64,000 nt of DNA from Bin5 sp965242905 (lineage in GTDB: Bacteria > Chloroflexota > Anaerolineae > Caldilineales > Caldilineaceae), in assembly GCA_965242905.1 (NCBI GenBank), contig CBDETM010000002.1, positions 5,208,001 through 5,272,000 of the forward strand, given 5' to 3'. Made by a program: the position numbers and the translations under genes. Every line of letters begins with the position of its first letter. Position 1 is the stretch's first letter. A model generated the notes under the pieces. The model was not told where the DNA came from, searched no databases, and saw nothing but the letters and a program-made list of their open reading frames with translations. Positions 26,451-35,400 of the stretch are shown piece by piece.

Positions 26451-29326
26451 TTACCAGTCGTAGTGCTTGTATTTTTGCGCCCAGCCTCCGCTGGATGAGA
26501 GCATTTCGCCGGCTTCGATGTAGGGTAGACAGCAAGCGAGTTTTCCCGTTATGGGTACTTTTCCCACTGTCCCCCTCCGAACCGTGCGTGCGACTTTCAC
26601 CGCACACGGCTCTCTAGTTCTTCTTTCCAGCTGTCCCATTTTGAGAGGTATTTTCCACTGTGGATAGCTCTATGACACTCATGGCAGCAAGCAAGTTGTT
26701 TTCTACTCATGGCAATCATTTTCTTTTGCCATAGTTGCTTTCCTGCTTTTATGTCTGAGAGTTTTCTTATGTGGTGCATTTCTACCTTCTCATTTGACCC
26801 ACACATATCGCACTCATTACTTTCTAGTCTTCTTACTACTTCTGACTTTGAGTATGCGTACGATTTTGGTTTTCTGTCGTTTAGAGATGTGGGTTTGGGA
26901 TTTCTTGCGAGTGAGACTCCTCCATATGTTGCAACTATTTCTTTCTTTCCTTCTCTTTCGACTCTGGCTTGGAATACCTTGTAGGTAGTTCCTTTCACTG
27001 TGATCGTGTTTCTGTACTTCTTTGCTGTTTTCTTTACTGATCTTTTGTGTTTGTGTGCCAGTGTCTTAAGTAGGGAGCCTTGTGCCAGCCATCCTACTTT
27101 ACTTAGTGCATGGAGGTTGTGTGCCATTCGATAGTACTCTACCAGTCCTCTGTATTCTGCTTGGAATTGCCAGATTATTTCCATGTCTCCTTCGTATTCG
27201 AGTTCTGGCCTGTGGATTGGTTTTTGTTTCTTTGAGTACTTTCTACTGGCTTTTGTGATGACTTCTCTTGGTACCCTGAGTTCGACATTGCCGTTAACAG
27301 TTTTTCTGTCTTTACTCTGGAATATTCCTATTTCGTATCCCAGGAATTTGGCTTTGTCTGTTCTTGCGTGAGTTATCAGTGTCTTTTCCTCTGACATTTC
27401 TAGCTTTAGTCTTTCTTTGAGGAATTTACTGATTTCCCTTTTTATTTCTTCAGCTTCCGTTTTTTGCCCTGCGAAGCTGAGCAAGAAGTCATCTGCGTAT
27501 CTGACATATTCGAGTTTCCTGTAACCCTCGTCTTGAGTGTTTACCGAGGGTAGGTCTCTCATTTTTCTGCCGTACGCTTTGTAAGCTTCGATGTCACCCT
27601 TCTTTTTCGCCTTTGTTCTTAGGTTGGCGTATTTTTGATATTCAGGGTTTCTTCGTCGCTCTCCGTTGGCTCTTAGACTGCGGTTGTACTTTGGCAGGAG
27701 TTCTTTTTCTATCCACTTATCTAGCTTATCTAGGTATATGTTTGCGAGTAGTGGACTTATTACTCCGCCTTGAGGGGTTCCGCTGTACGTTCCCCTTTTC
27801 TCCCACCCTTCCATGTATCCTGCCTTGAGCAGTTTTCTTAGGAGATTTAGGATTCTTCCGTCATCTATGCTTTCTCCCACAATATCTATCAGTATATTGT
27901 GGTTGATGTTGTCGAAGCATCCTTTTATGTCTCCTTCTATGAACCAACTTGCTGCCATGTGATTCCCTGTTATCTGGTAGAGTGCCGTTTGGCATCCTCT
28001 TCCTTTTCTGAATCCGTGGCTTCTGTTACTGAATTTTGGTTCGTAGTATGCTTCCAGCAGGATTTTCATTGCTGTTTGCAGGAGTTTGTCGTCCCCTGAA
28101 GGTAATCCCAGAGGTCTTTTTTCGCCATTGCCTTTTGGTATTTCTACCCTTCTTACGGGTTTCCAGTTGTATTTCTCTTTCTTCAGTTTCTCGATGATTT
28201 TGTCGAATCTTTCTTCTGACATTCCATCTAGAGTTTCTTCTGAAGTTCCCTTTGTTATTGCTCCAGGGTTGGACCGGATTTCCGCATAAGCTGCTTTGTA
28301 CAGTTCAGGCTTGAAGAGTTGGCGATACACTCTTTGCAGTCTTTTGCCTTCGTCTCCTCGCTTGCTGTAGATTGCGATTGTTTGTTCGGTTTTAGTCAGC
28401 ATTTCGCTTTCCTTTCATTTTTCGCAATCAGTTGAACCTGCTCCCCTTCGCCATGTAAGCGGCTTTCCCGCTCTCGGACTACTATGGGAGCTCCGTAACC
28501 CTTGTTCCTCTCGGAACCTAGGGCCATCCCGGGATACGTCATCATTACCTGATAGCTTCCCTGTAGGTTCTCCTTGACCCCTTGCTTTGTCTCGTTGACA
28601 AATGTTTCCGTCTTATGGTGGGTTTCAATCGGGCTTCTACAATTTCCGATTGCTTCTTTTGCAATAGAAACCATTTTTCTATTGCCCTTGACGGAAGTGG
28701 GTTTCAATCGCATTTCCCACTGGACTGGATTGGTTCCAACTGGAGACCAGAGTTCTGACAGTTTTGTCTTAACCATAGGAAGCAGGTCTTGCCAGACAAG
28801 TTTCCGTGCGATTCTTCCGCTTTCTGGCTTTACTACCATGCTATTGTCCCCTCTATCCTTTCGACTTTGGGTAAGGTAGTTGACCTCCGAAATTTCCCAC
28901 TTTCGGGTCTGTTAATCAGACAGTGTAATGATGCGCTACCCGGCGCACGAAGAAGAGCCATCGCGGTTCCTGCATGGTTGCTTCGAGATATTTGAGGCCG
29001 TCTGTGCCCCCGTAGCGTTCGGCCATCTCCTGGCCGATTTCAACCCATTTACCGCCAATGTTTGGCTCTTCCACGACAGTGGCGGTCCCCTTGACGAGAA
29101 CACGGCGCCCGTCAACGGCGTCTATACAGAGGAAGACGCGTCCGTCGTTTTTCAGATAGCCGGCCCAGGCTGAGCGGGCTCGGGGCACGACGTAGAAGCC
29201 TCCGTCGGCGTATGTGAACCAGCAGGGCACGACGTAGGGCGCGCCTTCGTAGTCGACGCAGGCAAGGCGGCAGATGGTGTTGCTGTGCAACAGGTCGTCG
29301 ATTTGCGATTGTGTCATTACAGGCAT
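26451..29326 (-). CDS. PPOX-family flavin-binding protein split by a group II intron
   Basis: Exon 1 is 29,326 to 28,949 and exon 2 is 26,519 to 26,451 on the minus strand. Exon 1 encodes 126 residues of a pyridoxamine 5'-phosphate oxidase-like split barrel (RLACVDYEGAPYVVPCWF, then NDGRVFLCIDAV, ending PRWLFF). Removing 26,520-28,948 joins TTC to ATC and continues IEAGEMLSSSGGWAQKYKHY to the stop, giving 148 residues with a family-like final strand. Without splicing the protein ends after ten intron-encoded residues (VRRVAHHYTV). AGGAG precedes ATG 29326 at seven bases. The junction is inferred from the GTGCG start and AC end of the intron plus frame continuity. It is transcribed divergently from another PPOX protein. 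Substrate and cofactor (FMN or F420) are not determined. Confidence 0.78.
26579..26612 (-). ncRNA. Group II intron domain V
   Basis: The minus-strand sequence starts GAGCCGTGTGCGGTGAAAG and closes with CACGGTTC. It folds as the conserved catalytic hairpin with the AGC-type triad region and a GAAA-type loop. The maturase stop codon (26,597-26,599) falls inside it. Confidence 0.88.
26597..28402 (-). CDS. ltrA: Group II intron reverse transcriptase/maturase with HNH endonuclease
   Basis: This is a 601-residue LtrA-type protein. The RT domain starts with RKGRGCQTALY-type finger motifs and has the catalytic YADDF at 302-306. A maturase (X) domain follows, with ends like LEYEGDMEIIWQFQAEYRG. A C-terminal HNH zinc endonuclease from about 531 has CDMC, MHHIRKL and CHECHRAIH. 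ATG 28402 has AAGGAAAG just upstream. It assists splicing of its own intron and catalyses retrohoming by target-primed reverse transcription. All expected domains are present and no frameshift is seen. The stop codon lies inside domain V of the intron RNA, so the final residues are encoded by ribozyme sequence. Confidence 0.95.
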   Translation of the reverse strand: MLTKTEQTIAIYSKRGDEGKRLQRVYRQLFKPELYKAAYAEIRSNPGAITKGTSEETLDGMSEERFDKIIEKLKKEKYNWKPVRRVEIPKGNGEKRPLGLPSGDDKLLQTAMKILLEAYYEPKFSNRSHGFRKGRGCQTALYQITGNHMAASWFIEGDIKGCFDNINHNILIDIVGESIDDGRILNLLRKLLKAGYMEGWEKRGTYSGTPQGGVISPLLANIYLDKLDKWIEKELLPKYNRSLRANGERRRNPEYQKYANLRTKAKKKGDIEAYKAYGRKMRDLPSVNTQDEGYRKLEYVRYADDFLLSFAGQKTEAEEIKREISKFLKERLKLEMSEEKTLITHARTDKAKFLGYEIGIFQSKDRKTVNGNVELRVPREVITKASRKYSKKQKPIHRPELEYEGDMEIIWQFQAEYRGLVEYYRMAHNLHALSKVGWLAQGSLLKTLAHKHKRSVKKTAKKYRNTITVKGTTYKVFQARVEREGKKEIVATYGGVSLARNPKPTSLNDRKPKSYAYSKSEVVRRLESNECDMCGSNEKVEMHHIRKLSDIKAGKQLWQKKMIAMSRKQLACCHECHRAIHSGKYLSKWDSWKEELESRVR

Positions 29327-29488
29327 GGTTTGCTCCTGAAAGTTGGAAGGACCTGGTGTGGTTGGCGGCGCCGATCAGCAGTCGTGCTGCTTTAGGGCGT
29401 ATGGTGGTCACCCCAGGCCCGGCCTTTTGGGAAGGGCGTGCAGGTGTCCGGCTGATGGGCCTCTTAAGGGGCTACCCTATACTAAGTG

Positions 29489-29502
29489 TTGAGAATTCTC
29501 AA
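29489..29502. promoter_or_regulatory. Perfect 14-bp palindrome between divergent PPOX genes
   Basis: TTGAGAATTCTCAA is an exact dyad in the 29,327-29,645 gap between the two divergent PPOX-family genes. It overlaps a possible minus-strand -35 region (TTGAGA, with TATAGG downstream) and lies just upstream of a plus-strand promoter candidate. It could be an operator for a dimeric regulator. Confidence 0.45.
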
Positions 29503-29510
29503 ACGCGGTC

Positions 29511-29539
29511 TCGACATCGGGTCCTGTTTCTGCTATGAT
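29511..29539 (+). promoter_or_regulatory. Candidate promoter for second PPOX gene
   Basis: TCGACA (29,511-29,516), a 17-base spacer and TATGAT (29,534-29,539) lie about 105 bp upstream of the ATG at 29,646. The boxes are good but not perfect, and no transcript data are available. Confidence 0.45.
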
Positions 29540-29645
29540 CTTCGGTTAGCGCGTTCAATGCCGGTATGGTTTTCCGGTAGACATTTGTCCACAGGCGGGG
29601 GCGGTCGTTGGATTTTCCCCGGCACAGTTTCGAGAGAATGCTATC

Positions 29646-30059
29646 ATGGATGCACGTATTTTGGAGTTCCTACAGGCAGACCGTCATGCGATTCTGGCAA
29701 CAAATGGACGGCATGGGGCGCCTCAATTGACGCCAGTCTGGTACATTTATGAGGACGGCGTCATTTACGTCAGTGCACAGACGAGGACGGTAAAGGTCAA
29801 GAATCTGCGACGGGACCCTACGGTTACCATTTGCGTTGACGGAGGGCGGGGCGACGCCCGGTATGTTGCGCTGTATGGGAAGGCGGAGTTAATCGAACCG
29901 GGTGAGCGGCAGCGAGATCTGCGGTGGCGGATTGTACGGCATTACTACGCCGACGAAGCAGAGGCCACGCTCTATTACGAGACGGTCAAGGACACAGTAG
30001 GTGTGATAGTCACACTGCGGCCGGAACGAATTGTCTCGATGGGATTTGGGCAGTCCTAG
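29646..30059 (+). CDS. PPOX-class F420/FMN-dependent protein
   Basis: This is a 137-residue split-barrel protein of the pyridoxamine 5'-phosphate oxidase-like class. The N-terminal FLQADRHAILATNGRHG and PQLTPVWYIYEDG strands, the RTVKVKNLRRDPTVTICVD segment and the C-terminal VIVTLRPERIVSMG are typical of small F420- or FMN-binding members. It acts in the cytoplasm as a homodimer in characterised relatives, reducing or oxidising small molecules. It is divergent from the intron-split PPOX gene and shares a 319-bp regulatory gap with it. Which flavin it uses cannot be told from sequence; abundance in Actinobacteria and Chloroflexota makes F420 plausible. Confidence 0.85.
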   Translation: MDARILEFLQADRHAILATNGRHGAPQLTPVWYIYEDGVIYVSAQTRTVKVKNLRRDPTVTICVDGGRGDARYVALYGKAELIEPGERQRDLRWRIVRHYYADEAEATLYYETVKDTVGVIVTLRPERIVSMGFGQS

Positions 30060-30148
30060 TGCTCGCAGGCAGCGCGAATCTGGAGGGTACCGGGTCTCTA
30101 TTTTAGCCGCTGGCCGATGGACTCAGGCTTGCGGACGGAGGGTGGGAA

Positions 30149-30349
30149 ATGTGTCGAAATATCAGGAAGCTGCGCCAGCCGGAGCGACCGCCGACAGAGC
30201 AGGAGCTGGAAGAAGCGGCCCTGCAGTTTGTCCGGAAGGTGAGCGGATATCGAAAGCCGTCGAAGGCAAATGAGGGGGCATTCAACGACGCTGTGAGCGA
30301 GATTGCGACGGCGACGCGGCGGTTGTTCAATAACCTCGAGACCCGATGA
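30149..30349 (+). CDS. DUF2277 family protein
   Basis: This is a 66-residue protein matching the DUF2277 pattern: MCRNIRKLRQPE at the N-terminus, a central helix ending ALQFVRKVSG, the conserved KPSKANEGAF stretch and a C-terminal helix with TRRLF. The family is widespread in Actinobacteria and Chloroflexota and has no known role. The length is normal for the family. It lies 89 bp after the PPOX gene and 80 bp before formate-tetrahydrofolate ligase on the same strand, so read-through transcription is possible. No motif indicates catalysis. Confidence 0.88.
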   Translation: MCRNIRKLRQPERPPTEQELEEAALQFVRKVSGYRKPSKANEGAFNDAVSEIATATRRLFNNLETR

Positions 30350-30429
30350 GAAGCAGTGCCACTGGGTGCGCGAGCCGGTTTCCGGCCAATTGTGATCGAC
30401 GTGAAGAATTCGAGGACCATAGGAGCTTT

Positions 30430-32142
30430 ATGATGAGCAGAAGTACGGTGCCAAGTGACCTCGACATTGCCCAGGCGGCTGAGCTGCTGCCCGTCTGGGA
30501 GATTGCGGAGAAGATGGGGTTGGGCAGATCGGACATAGAACTGTACGGCGACCACATGGCGAAGGTGCGACTGGAGGCCGTGGAGGGACTGGCTGACCGT
30601 CCAAACGCCCGCTACGTGCTGGTTACCGCGATCACGCCGACTCCGTTGGGCGAGGGCAAGTCGACGACTACGGTAGGGCTGGGCCAGGGTATGCATCATA
30701 TCGGCAAGACGGCGACGGTGGCGATCCGGCAGCCCAGCCAGGGGCCGACATTCGGAATAAAGGGCGGCGCGGCCGGCGGCGGTTACAGCCAGGTGGTACC
30801 GATGGAGCAGTTCAACCTGCACATGACAGGGGACATGCACGCGGTGACGGCGGCCAACAATCTGCTGGCGGCGATGATTGATGCGCACATCTACCAGGGA
30901 AACGGGCTGGAGATCGACCCCTACAGCATTATGTGGCGGCGTGTGCTGGACGTCAATGACAGGGGGCTGCGCAATATCATCAGCGGGCTGGGTGTAAAGT
31001 CGGACGGGCCGCAGCGGCAGACGGGCTTTGACATAACGGCGGCGTCGGAGGTGATGGCGATCCTGGCGTTGACGACGGGGCTGGAAGATATGCGGGCGCG
31101 CTTTGGGCGGGTGACGGTGGGCAGGGACCGGAATCGCCAGCCTGTTACGGCCGAGCAGCTGCAGGCCGCGGGTTCGATGACGGTGCTGATGAAGGAGGCG
31201 ATCAAGCCGAATATCTTCCAGACGCTTGAGAACACGCCGGCGCTGGTCCATGCAGGGCCGTTTGCAAATATCGCTCACGGGAACAGCTCGGTATTGGCAG
31301 ACCTGATCGGCATCAAGACGAGCGAATATCTCATTACAGAGGCCGGCTTCGGCGCGGACATCGGGGCGGAGAAGTTCTTCAACATCAAGTGCCGGTACAG
31401 CGGGCTACGGCCGGATGCGGCCGTACTGGTGGCGACGGTGCGTGCGCTCAAGTCGCATACGGGGCGGTACCGGGTTGTACCGGGCCGGCCATTGCCGGAA
31501 GAGATGCTGGCAGAGGGTCCTGACGACGTGGCCGAAGGCGCGGCGAACCTTCGCAAGCAGATCCAGAACGTGCGGGCGCATGGGGTAAGCCCGGTTGTCT
31601 GCGTGAACTGTTTTGCGAGTGACTTCCAGAGTGAGATCGATGTAATCGGACGGGTGGCTGAGGAGGAAGGGGCGCGATGGGCGGTCTCCACGCATTGGGC
31701 GGAGGGAGGCAGCGGGGCTACTGAGCTGGCGCGGGCGGTTGTGGAAGCGGCCGAAGAGCCGAGCGAATTTCAGTTTCTGTATGAGCTGGAGATGCCGTTG
31801 AAGGCAAAGATGGAGAAGATCGCGACCACGATTTACGGTGCTGACGGAATCGAGTACACGGCCCTGGCCAACCGGCAGATAAGGCAGTACGAGCAGAGAG
31901 GGTTCGGTAATCTTCCCATCTGCATGGCGAAGACGCATTTGAGTTTGAGCCACGATCCAAAGCTAAAGGGTGCGCCGACGGGGTTCACAGTGCCTGTGCG
32001 GGAGGTGCGAGCCAGTGTAGGCGCTGGGTTCGTTTATCCACTGCTGGGAGAAATGAGAACGATGCCGGGTCTTGGCAGCAGGCCGGCGGCCCAGAGTGTG
32101 GATATTGATTTGGAGACGGGGCAGGTCATTGGTTTGTTCTGA
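30430..32142 (+). CDS. fhs: Formate-tetrahydrofolate ligase
   Basis: This is a 570-residue enzyme that makes 10-formyltetrahydrofolate from formate, THF and ATP. The P-loop region ITPTPLGEGKSTTTVGLGQG (about 69-88) is diagnostic, as are RQPSQGPTFGIKGGAAGGGY and the later VPGRPLPEEM region. Length is close to the family norm (about 555-580). ATG 30430 follows AGGAGC; the frame is open upstream to 30346 but without a ribosome site. It feeds one-carbon units to purine and serine metabolism, or works in the methyl branch of acetogenesis in some anaerobes. No other one-carbon genes are adjacent, so the biosynthetic role is more likely. Confidence 0.96.
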   Translation: MMSRSTVPSDLDIAQAAELLPVWEIAEKMGLGRSDIELYGDHMAKVRLEAVEGLADRPNARYVLVTAITPTPLGEGKSTTTVGLGQGMHHIGKTATVAIRQPSQGPTFGIKGGAAGGGYSQVVPMEQFNLHMTGDMHAVTAANNLLAAMIDAHIYQGNGLEIDPYSIMWRRVLDVNDRGLRNIISGLGVKSDGPQRQTGFDITAASEVMAILALTTGLEDMRARFGRVTVGRDRNRQPVTAEQLQAAGSMTVLMKEAIKPNIFQTLENTPALVHAGPFANIAHGNSSVLADLIGIKTSEYLITEAGFGADIGAEKFFNIKCRYSGLRPDAAVLVATVRALKSHTGRYRVVPGRPLPEEMLAEGPDDVAEGAANLRKQIQNVRAHGVSPVVCVNCFASDFQSEIDVIGRVAEEEGARWAVSTHWAEGGSGATELARAVVEAAEEPSEFQFLYELEMPLKAKMEKIATTIYGADGIEYTALANRQIRQYEQRGFGNLPICMAKTHLSLSHDPKLKGAPTGFTVPVREVRASVGAGFVYPLLGEMRTMPGLGSRPAAQSVDIDLETGQVIGLF

Positions 32143-32405
32143 CGTGCTTTTTCGTATTGCGATGAGGCATTCAGGGTCAATGTCTCTTGGTTAACGGTTT
32201 CGATTGTCCAGGTGTTAAACGGGTTTCCAAATGGAGGTTCGCCCGGGGGCCTGTGTACGTCAAATTGAAGGGTGGTGAAGAAGGGCTCGCTTGAAGGGGG
32301 GCCCGGACAGCAGGGGGCTCAGGCGGTTGTTGTGACAGATTGTGCTGAACAGGATTCATCGTTGGATTTGGACTGAAAAAGGGGATTCAGGGTACAATGT
32401 AGGTT

Positions 32406-35400
32406 ATGCCTTTTACCTTTCATGCTGCATGGCTCACTTCAGGCAAACAATCAGTAGACGGACTAGGGCAGGATGCCTTCGGCCTCAGCCCTATTGCGCG
32501 TGCGCAGGGGCAGCGAGACGGCCAGTCGCCGGTGGAACAAGGTGGTCATGACAGAACGCCGGGAACGGAAACACAGAACGTCCCACCAGATGCTGGAGCG
32601 CCCGGCGGGCAAGATTCATCCAGATTGCCAGCTACCGAAGACGGACCGCGACTCTTCCTTTGGGGAGAGAACCATGAATCTCCAAGCGTTTGGGAGGAGC
32701 GCGAACCCGGCGAGAACGGTGCTTCCGGAGAAGGTGAGCGCGCAGACGGTTCCGAGGCGAACAAGCCTTCCAGCCAAGAAGAACCCACAGCCAAGAGGCG
32801 TCCCCGGGGTTTGCGAAGCAATGGAAAGATCCCATCCCATCCGGCACAGATGCCGGTGGGGACCCTTCGACAGATCTTGCGTCAGCTGGCGACAGCCAGC
32901 GAACTAACCAGCCTGATGGGAAGTCCCGCCACCGCCAGGGTATGGCTGCCCAGCCAGAGCGGCCGCCCTCAGACGCACCTGGGATCGTTTCAACGGGGCG
33001 TGAATGCGCTTTCCGGCGAAACGGAACCGTACAGACTGCAACCGTGGCAGGTTACAGGACTGACTCTTGATCCGTTCCACACGCTGGCTTTCCTAAGCCG
33101 TTTCACAAATCAAAGGCTCATTGAGCTCCCTTCCTCGACTGCGCTGTTTCGCCATGCACGTCTGGGCAATGACCTATTGTTCTGGAGCCACGCGGCCAAG
33201 TTTGTGCTAGAGCTGCTTGCGGGGCAACACTTTCTGCCTGGTCTGAAACCGGATAGCAGCGGTCGATTCTGGGCCGCCTGGCAACCGTTTCTGCTTGAAG
33301 GCAGCTTGCGGGAACGACTTGAGTATCTGGTGGCATTGATGCCGCCCATTTGCAGGGCGTACGAGCTGGAAGCGCTGGACGATGCACCGGCTGCCGGTGC
33401 AGTTCTCGAGCATTTCATCACCGTTTTGATCAACAGGGCGATTCGCGAATGGGCACCCGAGGCTACGAAGGCAAACGGGGAGGACCGATTTCGCGACGTT
33501 ACCGGCAGCAAGAATGGTGGTCAAGGGTTCGCTCTCCCGTCGTCGGGATCCATGTGGCTGGAGGGTCTTTCGGGAGAGGAGCCTCTGCTTCATCTACCTC
33601 CCCAGCCCGCGCACCAGCTATACAAGCGATGGATTGAGTGGATGGAGCAACTCCACTCCTCGGTGGCGGATTCCAATTTTCAAGTTGCCTTTGCGCTTGA
33701 GCTGCAGGAGGAAGACAAGGAGCCCAGGCATCCCGAGTCAGCTACCACCGATGCCGCTCCCGCGCCGATCGCGCTGAACAACTGGCACCTTGAGTATTAT
33801 TTGCAAGACAAGGACGACCCGAGTTTACTGATACCTGCGCATAGGATATGGAACCAGAATGTTCAGAGTATCCGCATAGAAGGTCGCCGTTTTGATCAGC
33901 CACAGGAGCGACTCCTAACCGGTCTGGGCGTGGCCAGCCGGCTGTTTTCGCCTATTCGTGAAAGCTTGAGGGCGCCGCGACCTGAACGGGCGTCACTTTC
34001 TCTGGAAGAGAGTTACCTGTTTCTGAAGGAGATCGGCCCTTTACTCCAGAGCAGTGGCTTCGGAGTGATCGTGCCGGACTGGTGGGCGGCCCGCAGTCGT
34101 TCCCGTCTTGGATTGCGACTGCGACTGGGCGGCCGTGAGCGCTTCGGTCTGGAAGGGGATGCGGCGCGGGACAGGAGAGGCCAGGGCCGGGAACGAGGTC
34201 AGGGTGACGCCACGGGCGGCGGAGCTTCATTGGACTTGCGAGGCCTGATTCAGTACCGTTGGGAACTGACGCTTGGAGAACAGACTCTGAGCCGAGAAGA
34301 GTTTGAACGTCTCGCGGAGTTGGGGTCGCCGCTTGTTCGGCTGGGAGATGAGTGGCTGGAGCTGGATCCAGCGCAGGTGCAGGCGGCGCGGCAGTTCATG
34401 GACCGGAACGACTCGGCCGGAAGTATTCCTCTGTTGCAGGCCGTAGGACTGGCGCAGGCTTATTCCCGGACCGAACAGGAGGCTGAACTGGAGCCCTGGT
34501 CGGCGGCGCCTTTTGAAACTCACAGCTCGAACGGGCTGTCAGCAGGCCGAGAAGGGGCACCGCCGCAGAACCTGGTAATGGCCCCCGATCAGTCCGGTGA
34601 CTGGGAGATGGTCGAAGGCGTTTCGGGGCATGAGCTGCCCCTGGAGGCGGTTGTGGCAGACGGCTGGCTCGGCGCGGCATTGGAACGGCTGCGGGGGATA
34701 GACCCGGTCGAAGACGTTAAGGAGCCTGAAGGATTTGTGGGCAGACTGAGGCCCTACCAGCGCCGGGGCGTAGGCTGGCTTTCGTTCTTGCGCCGCCTAG
34801 GGCTGGGCGCCTGTCTGGCCGATGACATGGGGTTGGGGAAAACGATTCAGGCGATCGCTCTCCTGCTCCACTCCCGACTTCTGGCCGAGGGACAGGGTGA
34901 ATCCCGCAACGGTCAGGCTGAGAGCCAGAACCGGCCGGCCCTACTTATCTGCCCTACGAGCGTGGTTGCCAACTGGCGACACGAGATTGAGAAATTTGCG
35001 CCGGGTCTGCGTCTGCTGCTTCACCACGGCAGCGGCAGACTGAATGGCGAGGCGTTTCGGTCCGCGCTGACCCAGCATGACATGGTAATCACAAGTTTTG
35101 GGATTGCGCGGCGGGATATCGACATGCTGGAGAGGCAGGAGTGGAGCGATCTGATCCTGGACGAGGCACAGAACATCAAGAATCCGTCGGCCAAACAGAC
35201 GCAGGCGATCCGCCGACTGACGGGCAATTCGCGTACCCAGATTGAAAGGGGGAGTACGCCTCCTTTCCGCGTAGCGCTAACAGGTACGCCCGTGGAGAAC
35301 CGGCTGCTTGAGTTGTGGAGCATCATGGAGTTCCTCAATCCGGGCTACCTTGGGAAGCGCGAGCACTTTCGGCAGCAATTTGTACTCCCGGTTGAGCGAT

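Larger units (their letters stand above)
26520..28948 (-). mobile_element. Group II intron with maturase ORF
   Basis: This is a 2429-nt intron on the minus strand. It begins GTGCGCC and ends CTACCCTAC, matching the GUGYG...AY rule. Domains I-III occupy about 28,403-28,948, and domain IV carries the reverse-transcriptase ORF. A canonical 34-nt domain V lies at 26,579-26,612, and a domain VI stem (GACAG/CTGTC arms) follows immediately. Base use is clearly more AT-rich than the flanking genes, indicating recent horizontal arrival. Intact RNA domains and an intact ORF suggest it can still splice and move. Confidence 0.88.

Noticed and set aside
26597..28402. Retron or diversity-generating retroelement reverse transcriptase
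   Set aside because: The maturase and HNH domains, domain V and intron boundaries identify a group II intron; no msr/msd or template-variable repeat was seen.
30103..31278. 391-codon minus-strand frame over formate-tetrahydrofolate ligase
   Set aside because: It is antisense to an unmistakable fhs gene and has shadow-type composition.
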